Shown: positions 9,410-17,815 of the stretch, piece after piece | Position numbering within the stretch: position 1 is the first letter of the stretch | Layout: each line of letters starts with the position of its first letter | Assembly (NCBI GenBank): GCA_017548605.1 | Contig: JAFYZT010000036.1 | Location: forward strand, 186,001-250,000 | Direction: 5' to 3' | Length of the DNA stretch: 64,000 bases | Origin: Prevotella sp. | Lineage (GTDB): Bacteria; Bacteroidota; Bacteroidia; Bacteroidales; Bacteroidaceae | The notes under the pieces: model-generated | Databases searched by the model: none | What the model was told of the DNA's origin: nothing | The model's input: the letters and a program-made list of their open reading frames with translations, nothing else | Made by a program: the position numbers and the translations under genes

Positions 9410-10330
9410 TCACCTCTTCTTTTTCCCAATCAAATATCCTCCTCCTAACACCAAGGCACATAAAGCTAACAACATAACAATGGATATCGGTGCAATAAAC
9501 CTGTTATGGTTAGCCTGGATGGTAGAAGCGTTAGAAGAGAAATAAAATTTCCATACGACAATGAAACATATAACTACTAATAAAACTGCTAATAAACAAC
9601 CTGTTACACGCCATATCGTTCCCCACCAACCGTAGCCGAACAACTGATGATAGGTGATGACATAATAGCAGGGAACGAATATGAACAGCCAATCGCTCAG
9701 TGGTTCGGAAATGAGATTAACAACGCCAGAAATAAGAGTTAATAAAAGCATCAAATTGCTTATGAACACTTGGATGAAAAAACCTTCTGGTAATGTATGG
9801 TGCTCATAGCGGGGTGAAAAACGGAACAACATCCACGTGGGGAGAATGAATAATGAGTTGTAGAGCAACACAGCCCAACCAACGTTGGTTTCAAGAAAAT
9901 GCTCAATAATGCCCCAAAAATTGGTGGTGTCAATTGCGGTCGTGGACGTTTCCGGTGTGGAACTGCCGATAAAGTAATCTAACAACACAACGAAGAAGGC
10001 AATGATAAAAAGCATCTTCACAGGGGGAAAACTAACCTGTCTATGGCCACTTAAGTAGTCGTGGATAAAATAACCGGGGCGCCATAACAATTGCCATAGT
10101 GAATAGGGCATTGAACGGCTGTCCATGCCCCAAAGCAGCATGACACCCTGCCGAACAGTATGCCAGGTGATACGCCCCACACCACTTCTCTGACCGCATA
10201 CGGGACAGTACTCTGTGGTCACATCATGTCCACAGTTGGCACAGCGACAAGGCTCATGAAGCTTGTCCTCATATACCATGGGAGCCACTTGCCAACGACG
10301 AAAACGACGGTATTGTTCTTTGATATCCAT
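9410..10330 (-). CDS. DUF3667 family zinc-ribbon membrane protein
   Basis: 306 aa. The N-terminus has a zinc-ribbon: C-R-C-A-N-C-G-H near residue 28 and Y-C-P-V-C-G-Q-R near 42, followed by the DUF3667 segment (G-M-D-S-R-S-M-P-Y-S-L-W-Q-L ... P-G-Y-F-I-H-D-Y). Then about five hydrophobic helices fill residues ~115-300, ending in a basic G-K-K-K-R. An inner-membrane protein of unknown role. The final codons overlap a CTCACC-rich stretch that also occurs as tandem repeats at 16.9 kb. Confidence 0.8.
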   Translation of the reverse strand: MDIKEQYRRFRRWQVAPMVYEDKLHEPCRCANCGHDVTTEYCPVCGQRSGVGRITWHTVRQGVMLLWGMDSRSMPYSLWQLLWRPGYFIHDYLSGHRQVSFPPVKMLFIIAFFVVLLDYFIGSSTPETSTTAIDTTNFWGIIEHFLETNVGWAVLLYNSLFILPTWMLFRFSPRYEHHTLPEGFFIQVFISNLMLLLTLISGVVNLISEPLSDWLFIFVPCYYVITYHQLFGYGWWGTIWRVTGCLLAVLLVVICFIVVWKFYFSSNASTIQANHNRFIAPISIVMLLALCALVLGGGYLIGKKKR

Positions 10331-10491
10331 AAAGATGTTTTTTCTTGTCGTTCTATATAGATTGAATTGAACCCTGCAAATGTAAACAATTCTCAGTCAA
10401 TAACAAAGAATTCTTCTCACGTTTTGTTCCTATTTCGTATGGTATTATCAACTTTTTTCCGTATTTTTGCCCTTTGAATAACAGGTCACGT

Positions 10492-11631
10492 ATGATTCTT
10501 CGCAAAATATCCATTATCAATTATCGAAACATCGAGACGGCAAATATCGAACTGTCGCCGAAGTTCAACTGTTTCGTGGGTAAGAACGGAATGGGAAAGA
10601 CGAATTTTCTCGATGCCGTGTATTATCTCTCTTTCTGTAGAAGTAACATTACGACGGTCGATGCGCAAGTACTTCGGCACGAACAGGAGTTCTTTGTCAT
10701 CGAAGGCGATTATACTAATGAAACAGGCGATGACGAACGGATATACTGCGGCATGAAACGTGGACAGCGCAAGCATTTCAAACGAAACAAGAAGGAGTAC
10801 AAACGGCTGTCTCAACACATCGGACTTATCCCCATCATTTATGTCTCTCCCTACGACACGAATATCATTGACAGTGGCAGTGACGAACGGCGACGAATGA
10901 TGGACATGGTCATCGCACAATATGATAACGAATACCTGCAGGCACTCAACAACTACAATAAGGCACTGCAACAACGCAACGCGCTGCTCAAGGTCGAAGA
11001 AGAACCCGACCCGTTGCTCTTCGATATGTGGGAACAACAGATGGCGTCCGAGGGAACGACCATCTTCCAAAAAAGAACAGCATTTGTTGAACATCTGAAA
11101 CCTGTTTTCGAACGGATTTATAAAAAAGTGGCAAATGCTGACGAGACGGTATCGCTCAACTATTCATCGCATGGACAACGGGGCGACTTGCTTGAGGTCA
11201 TTCAGCGTGACAGGGCGAAAGACCGTATCATGGGTTTCTCACTACACGGCATACACCGCGACGAACTGGAAATGACCCTTGACGGATACCCTGTTAAACG
11301 CGAGGGAAGCCAGGGACAACACAAGACGTTCGCCATAGCGCTCAAATTGGCTCAGTTCGACTTCCTCAAGAACACCAATAGCAAGACGACGCCCATCCTC
11401 CTGCTCGATGATATCTTCGACAAACTCGATGCGTCACGCGTACAGCAGATTATTTCTCTCGTGGCAGGTGATGATTTCGGTCAGATTTTCATCACCGACA
11501 CCAACCGTCAGCATCTCGATGGACTCCTCCGACAAGGCGACTTCGATTACCGCCTCTTCTCTGTCGAAGACGGCAAAATCCAACTTGTGGAATCCCGCAT
11601 GTCTGAAGACAACAATATTCAACAAGAATAA
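10492..11631 (+). CDS. recF: DNA replication and repair protein RecF
   Basis: 379 aa from ATG 10492-10494 (a TTG at 10474 in frame is upstream but adjacent to the promoter box). RecF is the SMC-like ATPase that helps load RecA at gaps with RecO and RecR. It has Walker A G-K-N-G-M-G-K-T near residue 31, the signature S-Q-G-Q-H-K-T near 275, and Walker B P-I-L-L-L-D-D-I-F-D near 300. A -7 box TATTTTTG at 10462-10469 gives a leader of about 20 nt. The next gene (DUF721) is 46 bp downstream; that gap is filled by a hairpin repeat. Confidence 0.95.
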   Translation: MILRKISIINYRNIETANIELSPKFNCFVGKNGMGKTNFLDAVYYLSFCRSNITTVDAQVLRHEQEFFVIEGDYTNETGDDERIYCGMKRGQRKHFKRNKKEYKRLSQHIGLIPIIYVSPYDTNIIDSGSDERRRMMDMVIAQYDNEYLQALNNYNKALQQRNALLKVEEEPDPLLFDMWEQQMASEGTTIFQKRTAFVEHLKPVFERIYKKVANADETVSLNYSSHGQRGDLLEVIQRDRAKDRIMGFSLHGIHRDELEMTLDGYPVKREGSQGQHKTFAIALKLAQFDFLKNTNSKTTPILLLDDIFDKLDASRVQQIISLVAGDDFGQIFITDTNRQHLDGLLRQGDFDYRLFSVEDGKIQLVESRMSEDNNIQQE

Positions 11632-11646
11632 ACTCAAACTAATTCC

Positions 11647-11673
11647 TCTCCCCCTCTGAGGGAACGGGGTGGG
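11647..11673. repeat. Dispersed GC-hairpin repeat, copy A
   Basis: A CCCTC-T-GAGGG stem followed by a G-rich tail ending GGGGTGGG. It fills the recF-DUF721 gap and is a member of the same family as the copies at 12015-12041, 23541-23572 and 29802-29835. Confidence 0.65.
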
Positions 11674-11677
11674 TATC

Positions 11678-11968
11678 ATGTTCAAACGAAAAGTAGAACC
11701 TTTCGACGATGTCCTTGCCCAAGTGATGCGCTCACAAGGTCTGGAAACGCCCCTCCTTCAACGGCGTCTGGTGGAGGCGTGGGAGACTGTGGCAGGTCCC
11801 GTGGTGGCGCGTTATACGGCCGACAAGTTCATATCTAACCAAACACTGGTGGTGCATCTTCTCAACCCTGCTCTGAGGGCCGATTTGTCAATGATGCGAC
11901 AAAAACTGGTAAAACGTCTTAACGACACCGTAGGCTCCTACGTTATTTCCGACATAAAATTCTATTAA
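11678..11968 (+). CDS. DUF721 protein (DciA-like)
   Basis: 96 aa from ATG 11678-11680. A GTG at 11669 would extend into the hairpin repeat and is less likely. The fold is that of DUF721: M-R-S-Q-G-L then R-R-L-V-E-A-W-E-T-V-A-G-P-V-V-A, then a beta region V-V-H-L-L-N-P-A-L-R-A-D-L and a C-terminal helix-strand. DUF721 contains the helicase-loader DciA; short forms next to recF are usual in Bacteroidota and probably act in replication, but the exact role is not shown. It is co-directional with recF. Confidence 0.85.
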   Translation: MFKRKVEPFDDVLAQVMRSQGLETPLLQRRLVEAWETVAGPVVARYTADKFISNQTLVVHLLNPALRADLSMMRQKLVKRLNDTVGSYVISDIKFY

Positions 11969-12010
11969 CCAGTTGAGTATGTCACCATACTCATCCTCCT
12001 TCGGGCCTGG

Positions 12011-12598
12011 TTATCCCCTCCTTCGGAGGGGGAAGGGGTGGCTTCCTTCTATCACCTCATCCATCACAACATCCCTCTCGTCATACGGCACGCTTTCCCT
12101 CATCTGGAAATCAAAACAGATACCAATTTTATACGCATTCGTTAACTGTGGCAATAGCCGGTCGTAATAGCCTTTCCCTCTGCCCAGACGGTGCCCGTTA
12201 AGGTCGAAAGCCATGCCGGGAACAATCGCTAAATTGATGGAAGAATAGTCGGAAAACAATTCGCCGACAGGCTCCATGATTCCGAAGGCACCTTCCTTCA
12301 GACTTTCTGGTCCTTCGTAATGTCGAAGAACCATGGTCGAAGCACCCGTCACCTGCGGCAGAAGAACGGTCTTACCCATAGACAACAGACGGTCCAGCAG
12401 AATACGCGTGTCCACTTCGTCGGACAGACTGTGATAGGCCATGATCACCTTCGAGCCCAATACGCGGGGATGGGAGAGAAGACGGAAAGCGGTATATTGC
12501 GACTGGACCGCAAGGTCTTGTGGCGTCCTCTCACGCTTCAGACTGCGTATCTGGGTGCGTAATCTTTGCTTCGCCTCTCGGGGGTCTGTTATGCCCAT
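12011..12598 (-). CDS. 5-formyltetrahydrofolate cyclo-ligase family protein
   Basis: 195 aa. The enzyme converts 5-formyl-THF to 5,10-methenyl-THF with ATP. Family landmarks: a basic N-terminal R-x-x-x-R-x-L-K-R helix, the nucleotide/substrate-binding I-V-P-G-M-A-F-D-L-N-G-H-R-L-G-R-G-K-G-Y-Y-D-R segment in the C-terminal half, and a closing E-S-V-P-Y-D-E-R-D segment. The last twelve residues (G-S-H-P-F-P-L-R-R-R-G) are not part of the family: they are read from the hairpin repeat at 12015-12041, and the stop lies just beyond it. The first 10 bp overlap the end of the S41 protease gene upstream. Confidence 0.9.
   Translation of the reverse strand: MGITDPREAKQRLRTQIRSLKRERTPQDLAVQSQYTAFRLLSHPRVLGSKVIMAYHSLSDEVDTRILLDRLLSMGKTVLLPQVTGASTMVLRHYEGPESLKEGAFGIMEPVGELFSDYSSINLAIVPGMAFDLNGHRLGRGKGYYDRLLPQLTNAYKIGICFDFQMRESVPYDERDVVMDEVIEGSHPFPLRRRG
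12015..12041. repeat. Dispersed GC-hairpin repeat, copy B (inside coding sequence)
   Basis: CCCCTCC-TTC-GGAGGGG (12015-12031), a perfect 7-bp stem with a 3-base loop, followed by AAGGGGTGG. It codes the C-terminal residues of the 5-formyl-THF cyclo-ligase on the minus strand. Confidence 0.75.
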
Positions 12599-14298
12599 GA
12601 ACGGGTGGCTACTAAATGGGGTTGAAGGGGAAAGTGGTGACTTCCGACTACCATGGCTGTTCCTTTACTCTTGGCTTCTTGGCCTTCGGGTTTGGGAAAG
12701 GCTGCATTGCGCTTGAACACATCGAGGGCTTTTATCAAGGCAGGGTCATCGGCATTCAAATATTTCATCCACGCTTCTTCATTAAGCATATTGTAGATAA
12801 CCCTGCTGATGAGGTATTTCTCGAACAAGTTATGCGAGGTCTGCAACATGAGGTTTCTGCGCTTCAAGCCGTGTTTCTCGGCCCATGTGGCAAATTGCTC
12901 GGGCAAGCCCTGACTCTTCAGGTAGGAGATAAACGGTGTCAATTCATTATACTGCTTCAACTTCTGACGGTTGGCATCGGTATATTCGAAGGCGTATTGC
13001 AATATCAGACCGCGCATGGCAGCTTCCTTATAATAGGAGGTAATCTCCGACGTGTCCTCGGCAACGAAGATATCGGGCATGATGCCGCCACCGCCATAGA
13101 CCGTACGGCCAAGGACGGTATGGTAGGCAGGACCGCTCTGTTTGATGCTGTCCTGAGAGAAGAACTCTCCATGCTGGTAACGCAGCAGCAAATCTTCCTC
13201 ATAGTGACGGTCCTTGCCCAAAGTATAGGGCTTCTGGATGCAACGGCCACTGGGAGTGTAGTATCGGGCGATGGTCAGACGAATCATGCTCCCGTCGGGG
13301 AACTCAATGGGTTTCTGCACCAAACCCTTGCCGAAACTACGTCGGCCAATAACGGTGCCACGGTCGTTGTCCTGAATGGCTCCGGCTACAATCTCGGCGG
13401 CGGAGGCGGAGGTCTCGTTAATCAGAACGACAAGGGGAAGACGTTGGTAGCTTCCTCGACCACTGCTCACATAATCCTCGCGGGGAGACTTCCTGCCCTC
13501 GGTGTACACAATCATACGGCGAGCGGGCAAAAACTCATCGGCTATCTGAACGGCACTCAACATGTAACCGCCGTTGTTGTCACGAAGGTCGATGACCAAC
13601 TGCTCCATGCCGCTTGTCGATAACTGGGCTAAGGCCACCAACATCTCTTCATAAGTAGTTTCGCCAAAACTCTTAATGCGCATGTAGCCGGTCTTGTCGT
13701 CGAGCATGTAAGTTGCACTGACGCTGTGGGTGATAATATCATCGCGGGTGACCACAAACTGCTTCACTTCCTGGCTGCCATAACGGGTGATACCCACCTT
13801 CACCTTGCTGCCTTTAGGACCCTTCAGACGGTGCATGGCTTCCTCATTGGTAACTTCTTCGCCAACGAAAGGCTTGTCGTCTATCATCACAATCTTGTCG
13901 CCAGCTAACAGACCGGCACGCTCAGCCGGACCGTCGGAAATAACGTTCTGTACACGGACAGTGTCCTCGCGTATGATAAACTCAATACCAACACCGGAGA
14001 AAGAGCCGCGAAGGTCGTCGGTGGCCTGCTGAACGTCACGTGAACTGATATACACGGAATGGGGGTCCAACTCGGCCAATATCTCGGGCATGGCTTTCTC
14101 CACCAGGTTGTCAATATCGACGGTGTCCACATACTGGTCGTCGATGATACGTAACAGGTTGTTCAAACGGTTACTGCCTGAATTGATGATATTCAGACGG
14201 TTACCACCGAAATGCTTGGAGTAGAACGTGCCTATTATGATGCCGAAAACCACACTCAAGGCGAGCAGGATGGGCATGTAACGCTTATTGATGTTCAT
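12589..14298 (-). CDS. S41 family C-terminal processing peptidase with PDZ domain
   Basis: 569 aa. One N-terminal transmembrane or signal helix (residues 8-25), a PDZ domain at about 80-165 (G-V-G-I-E-F ... P-A-E-R-A-G-L-L-A-G-D-K-I), and an S41 catalytic core with the nucleophile in N-E-T-S-A-S-A-A-E-I (near residue 305) and the general-base Lys in F-G-K-G-L-V-Q (near 325). Ctp/Tsp proteases cut periplasmic or secreted proteins near their C-termini. The extreme C-terminus (G-S-H-H-F-P-L-Q-P-H) resembles the tail read from repeat copy B in the next gene, so it is probably a worn copy of the same repeat. Overlaps dCMP deaminase by 14 bp and the folate gene by 10 bp: an operon. Confidence 0.9.
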   Translation of the reverse strand: MNINKRYMPILLALSVVFGIIIGTFYSKHFGGNRLNIINSGSNRLNNLLRIIDDQYVDTVDIDNLVEKAMPEILAELDPHSVYISSRDVQQATDDLRGSFSGVGIEFIIREDTVRVQNVISDGPAERAGLLAGDKIVMIDDKPFVGEEVTNEEAMHRLKGPKGSKVKVGITRYGSQEVKQFVVTRDDIITHSVSATYMLDDKTGYMRIKSFGETTYEEMLVALAQLSTSGMEQLVIDLRDNNGGYMLSAVQIADEFLPARRMIVYTEGRKSPREDYVSSGRGSYQRLPLVVLINETSASAAEIVAGAIQDNDRGTVIGRRSFGKGLVQKPIEFPDGSMIRLTIARYYTPSGRCIQKPYTLGKDRHYEEDLLLRYQHGEFFSQDSIKQSGPAYHTVLGRTVYGGGGIMPDIFVAEDTSEITSYYKEAAMRGLILQYAFEYTDANRQKLKQYNELTPFISYLKSQGLPEQFATWAEKHGLKRRNLMLQTSHNLFEKYLISRVIYNMLNEEAWMKYLNADDPALIKALDVFKRNAAFPKPEGQEAKSKGTAMVVGSHHFPLQPHLVATRSWA

Positions 14299-14725
14299 GT
14301 TCGTCGGGATTGAGGTATATCACTTCTATATGGGCGCGTTTCAACAACTCGATGCCGTCGGTCAGACGGTATTGCTCGCCGTAAACTACACGCTTGATAC
14401 CAGCCTGGATAATCAACTTGGCACACTCGATACAAGGTGATGAGGTAACGTACAACGTGCTGCCGTCACTGTTGTTGCTGCTACGGGCCAGTTTGGTAAT
14501 GGCATTGGCCTCGGCATGGAGCACATAGGGCTTTGTGACGTTAGAATCGTCCTCGCACACGTTCTCAAAACCACTTGGCGTACCGTTGTAGCCGTCGCTG
14601 ATAATCATCTTGTCCTTGACGACCAACGCACCAACCTGCCGACGTTGGCAGTAACTGTTCTCTGCCCATATCTTGGCCATGCGCAAATAACGCAAGTCGA
14701 GCTTCTTTTGTTTATCGCTATGCAT
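14285..14725 (-). CDS. Deoxycytidylate (dCMP) deaminase family protein
   Basis: 146 aa, normal for the ComEB/dCMP-deaminase family. The zinc site is complete: H-A-E-A-N-A-I near residue 70 (His ligand and catalytic Glu) and S-S-P-C-I-E-C near 98-104 (two Cys ligands). It converts dCMP to dUMP for thymidylate synthesis; Bacteroidota members are annotated so, though the substrate is assigned by family only. The 3' end overlaps the S41 gene by 14 bp. Confidence 0.9.
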   Translation of the reverse strand: MHSDKQKKLDLRYLRMAKIWAENSYCQRRQVGALVVKDKMIISDGYNGTPSGFENVCEDDSNVTKPYVLHAEANAITKLARSSNNSDGSTLYVTSSPCIECAKLIIQAGIKRVVYGEQYRLTDGIELLKRAHIEVIYLNPDEHEHQ

Positions 14726-14759
14726 ATATTATCTTTTTGTAGGCAAATATAAGTTGTAA

Positions 14760-16880
14760 CTACTCCTTTCTCGCTTTGGGGAGGGGGCGGGAGTGGCGTT
14801 TCACACCATTGCGTTTCAACAGTGCATCAATAGTCGGCTCACTACCACGGAAACGACGGTATAGCACCATGGGATGCTCGGTGCCGCCACGCGACAGAAT
14901 TTCGTCGCGGAATCGCTGCGCAGTCTGCTGATTGAAGATGCCTTCTTTCTTGAACACGCTGAAGGCGTCGGCATCCAACACCTCAGCCCATTTATAGCTG
15001 TAGTAGCCGGCAGCGTATCCGCCTGCCATGATATGCGAGAACTGAACGGTCATGCATGTGTCTGCTAACTGCTCGCCGATGATGGCTTCCTTCCATGCCT
15101 CTTTTTCAAAAGCAAGGATGTCGGCATCGAATGGTTTGCGTAGGGTGTAGTAGGCCATGTCCAACAGACCAAAACTCACCTGCCGCAGACAACCGTATGC
15201 TACCATGAAATTACGGCTCTTGTGAATGCGGTCAATCAACTCATCAGGCATAGGCTCACCAGTCTGGTAGTGGAAGGCGAAAGTGCGGAGAAAGTCGCGC
15301 TCTGCGCCGTAGTTCTCCATGAACTGCGAGGGAAGTTCCACAAAGTCCCACCACACATTGGTGCCGGAGAGACTACCGAAGCGGGTGTTGGCGAACATGC
15401 CGTGAAGGGCATGTCCAAACTCGTGAAGGAAAGTCTCCACCTCGCCCAAGGTGAGCAGGGCTGGACGTTCGGGAGTGGGCTTGGTCAGGTTCATCACCAC
15501 ACTGACGTGGGGACGGACATTCACTCCTTTCCTGTCAATCCATTGACCTTGGTATTCGGTCATCCATGCTCCACCACGCTTGCCTTTGCGGGGGTGGAAA
15601 TCGGCGTAGAATACGGCAAGATAGCTGCCGTCACGGTCAAACACCTCGTAGGCTTTCACGTCTGGGTGATACACGGGTATCTCAGCATTCTCCTTGAAAG
15701 TGATGCCATATAGACGATGAGCCAGACCGAACACCCCGTCAATCACTCGTGACAACTCAAAATAGGGTCGCAACATCTCGGAGTCAAGGTCGTATTCCTG
15801 CATTTGCAACTTGTGAGAATAATATGATAAGTCCCAGGGTTGCATCTTGAAACTACGACCTTCCATCTTGCGAGCCAGACGCTTTACGGCCTCAATCTCT
15901 TTTTTTGCATAAGGCTTGTAGGCGCTGATTAAATCGTCAAAAAGACGATACACGCTCTTCACGTTGCTGGCCATGCGGCGTTTCAACACGTAATCGGCAT
16001 AGGTCTTGAAACCCAGTAATTGGGCTACCTCGCGGCGGAGATTTACGATGCGTTGGCAATTCGTGTAATTATTCTCGCTGTTGTCATGGGTACACAAGGT
16101 GTTGTAGGCCATGTAAACCTGTCGACGTAAATCACGACGCTCACTGTATTTCATGAAAGGACCCATAAGTGGAGCGTCGAGGGTAATTACCCAACCGTCC
16201 AAATTGCGCTCACGTGCAGCCTGTGCGGCGGCCTCGCGGGCACTATCGGGAAGACCGGCCAAATCATTTTCGTCGGTCAAATGAAGGACAAATGCATTCC
16301 GTTCTTTCAACAGGTTTTGGGAGAATTGCAAGGAACAAAGACTGGCTTCCTCGGTTAACGCACGGAGACGATCCTTGCCGGCTTCATCCAACAGAGCACC
16401 ACTACGGACAAAGCCTTGGTAGCTGTTCTCTAACAACACTTTCTCTTCGGGGGTGAGACGACGGTGGTGACGGTGTACCTTGCGCAGGCGGTCAAACAAA
16501 CGCTTGTCTAAGCGCATGTCGTTGGCATGTTGGGTCAGGATGGGTTGCATCTTCTGTGCCAAAGCATCCATCTCGTCGTTCGTCTCTGCACTCAGCAGAT
16601 TGAAGAAAACGGTCGACACACGTTCCAACAGGTCATAATAACCGTCGGGGTCGTCCTCGCTGGTAATCAAGGTGTTGTCGAAGGTGGGACGGGCTGGATT
16701 GTTGACGGTCTTCTCCAAGTATTCCTTGTCACGACGGATACCTTCCATGAAGGCTTCTTCATAATCCTCCATACGGATGCGGTCGAAAGGAACGGTGTCG
16801 TGTGGGGTATGGTAAGGCTCGAAAAAGGGATTCTTCCTCTCTTTCTCGTTTTTATATGCTCCAGTGTCGTTGCTTGTCAT
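14760..16880 (-). CDS. dcp: M3 family metallopeptidase, peptidyl-dipeptidase Dcp type
   Basis: 706 aa from ATG 16878-16880 (an in-frame TTG lies four codons upstream). Thermolysin-like zinc motif F-L-H-E-F-G-H-A-L-H-G in the C-terminal third, followed by the downstream substrate loop G-T-N-V-W-W-D-F-V-E-L-P-S-Q and a Y-A-A-G-Y-Y-S-Y-K-W segment typical of Dcp/oligopeptidase A. It removes dipeptides from peptide C-termini; no signal peptide is seen, so it is probably cytoplasmic. The last ~12 residues (R-H-S-R-P-L-P-K-A-R-K-E) lie in a GC-rich stretch (14763-14798) that looks like another copy of the dispersed hairpin repeat, so the C-terminus may be extended by repeat DNA. Confidence 0.93.
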   Translation of the reverse strand: MTSNDTGAYKNEKERKNPFFEPYHTPHDTVPFDRIRMEDYEEAFMEGIRRDKEYLEKTVNNPARPTFDNTLITSEDDPDGYYDLLERVSTVFFNLLSAETNDEMDALAQKMQPILTQHANDMRLDKRLFDRLRKVHRHHRRLTPEEKVLLENSYQGFVRSGALLDEAGKDRLRALTEEASLCSLQFSQNLLKERNAFVLHLTDENDLAGLPDSAREAAAQAARERNLDGWVITLDAPLMGPFMKYSERRDLRRQVYMAYNTLCTHDNSENNYTNCQRIVNLRREVAQLLGFKTYADYVLKRRMASNVKSVYRLFDDLISAYKPYAKKEIEAVKRLARKMEGRSFKMQPWDLSYYSHKLQMQEYDLDSEMLRPYFELSRVIDGVFGLAHRLYGITFKENAEIPVYHPDVKAYEVFDRDGSYLAVFYADFHPRKGKRGGAWMTEYQGQWIDRKGVNVRPHVSVVMNLTKPTPERPALLTLGEVETFLHEFGHALHGMFANTRFGSLSGTNVWWDFVELPSQFMENYGAERDFLRTFAFHYQTGEPMPDELIDRIHKSRNFMVAYGCLRQVSFGLLDMAYYTLRKPFDADILAFEKEAWKEAIIGEQLADTCMTVQFSHIMAGGYAAGYYSYKWAEVLDADAFSVFKKEGIFNQQTAQRFRDEILSRGGTEHPMVLYRRFRGSEPTIDALLKRNGVKRHSRPLPKARKE

Positions 16881-16910
16881 AATCTCTCTCAAATTCCTGT
16901 AATAGCTATT

Positions 16911-16995
<85 letters not shown>

Positions 16996-17134
16996 ATCAT
17001 GCAAAAATACGGCAAAACGCATACAACGCAAAATAATGCCTCATTTTTTTAATTTTCTTAATGCAATTTCCATTTATTTTTATCCCAATCAATTTTAATC
17101 TTCTATTTTTCTAATCTTTTAATTTTTTAATCTT

Positions 17135-17815
17135 TTAATCTTCCACGTTTTTCATTGGAAGACACACACTAATTTCCCCTCTCCGCATCTCCAATAGTCC
17201 CTCCTCTTCCAACTCATGCAGACAACGTGACAGGTTCAGACGACTCTCTCCTAAAACCTGGGCAAGATATGTCATGCGGATATGAAACGTCTTTTCGCCC
17301 AACGGACTGTCACACACGTCTTCCATCCAACGCACTAATTTGGCGACAATCCCCACAGGACGGATACGCCATGACTGATGACTCTTGCGCTGTGCACGGA
17401 TGCAGAGGGCGTTGATAAGGTTGAAACGGATTGTCTGGAACTGATGGACAAGGAAATCAACGTCACGCTTCTCAATGCGTAGCATCTGACAGGGAGTGAT
17501 GGCAGTTAATGAACGGGTGTAACGCTGATGCCAGCCGAAGAGATGTTCTGGCTGATGCATATAAGGGGCACGGACATGCTCGTCAAGTGACCACTCTTGA
17601 TCATCGGACTCGATATGGCTTAGGGCCTCACCATGGATAAGAAGTAACAGGGCGGTGCATGTACCGTCTTTGTCAACGATGTTGCTGCCCGACTCGTAGG
17701 TGGAGAAACCCAACGGGGTGTGAGCGGCCACTTCATGCAGGTCCGATTGACTCATGCCAAGGAAAAGGGGAAGGCTGAGCAAACGGTCGTACATCTGATT
17801 GCTCGCTCCTCTCAT
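17135..17815 (-). CDS. Crp/Fnr family transcriptional regulator
   Basis: 226 aa from ATG 17813-17815, which overlaps the stop of apbE by four bases (ATGA); a longer in-frame start 36 bp upstream would lie inside apbE. Residues ~15-130 form a cyclic-nucleotide-binding-like beta barrel (L-F-L-G-M-S-Q-S-D-L-H-E-V, then a D-G-T-C-T-A-L-L-L-L-I-H-G-E-A turn) and the C-terminal ~60 aa a winged helix (Y-L-A-Q-V-L-G-E-S-R-L-N-L-S-R-C-L). No Fnr-type cysteine cluster is seen at the N-terminus, so an iron-sulfur sensor is unlikely. Ligand and targets are unknown. Confidence 0.88.
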   Translation of the reverse strand: MRGASNQMYDRLLSLPLFLGMSQSDLHEVAAHTPLGFSTYESGSNIVDKDGTCTALLLLIHGEALSHIESDDQEWSLDEHVRAPYMHQPEHLFGWHQRYTRSLTAITPCQMLRIEKRDVDFLVHQFQTIRFNLINALCIRAQRKSHQSWRIRPVGIVAKLVRWMEDVCDSPLGEKTFHIRMTYLAQVLGESRLNLSRCLHELEEEGLLEMRRGEISVCLPMKNVED

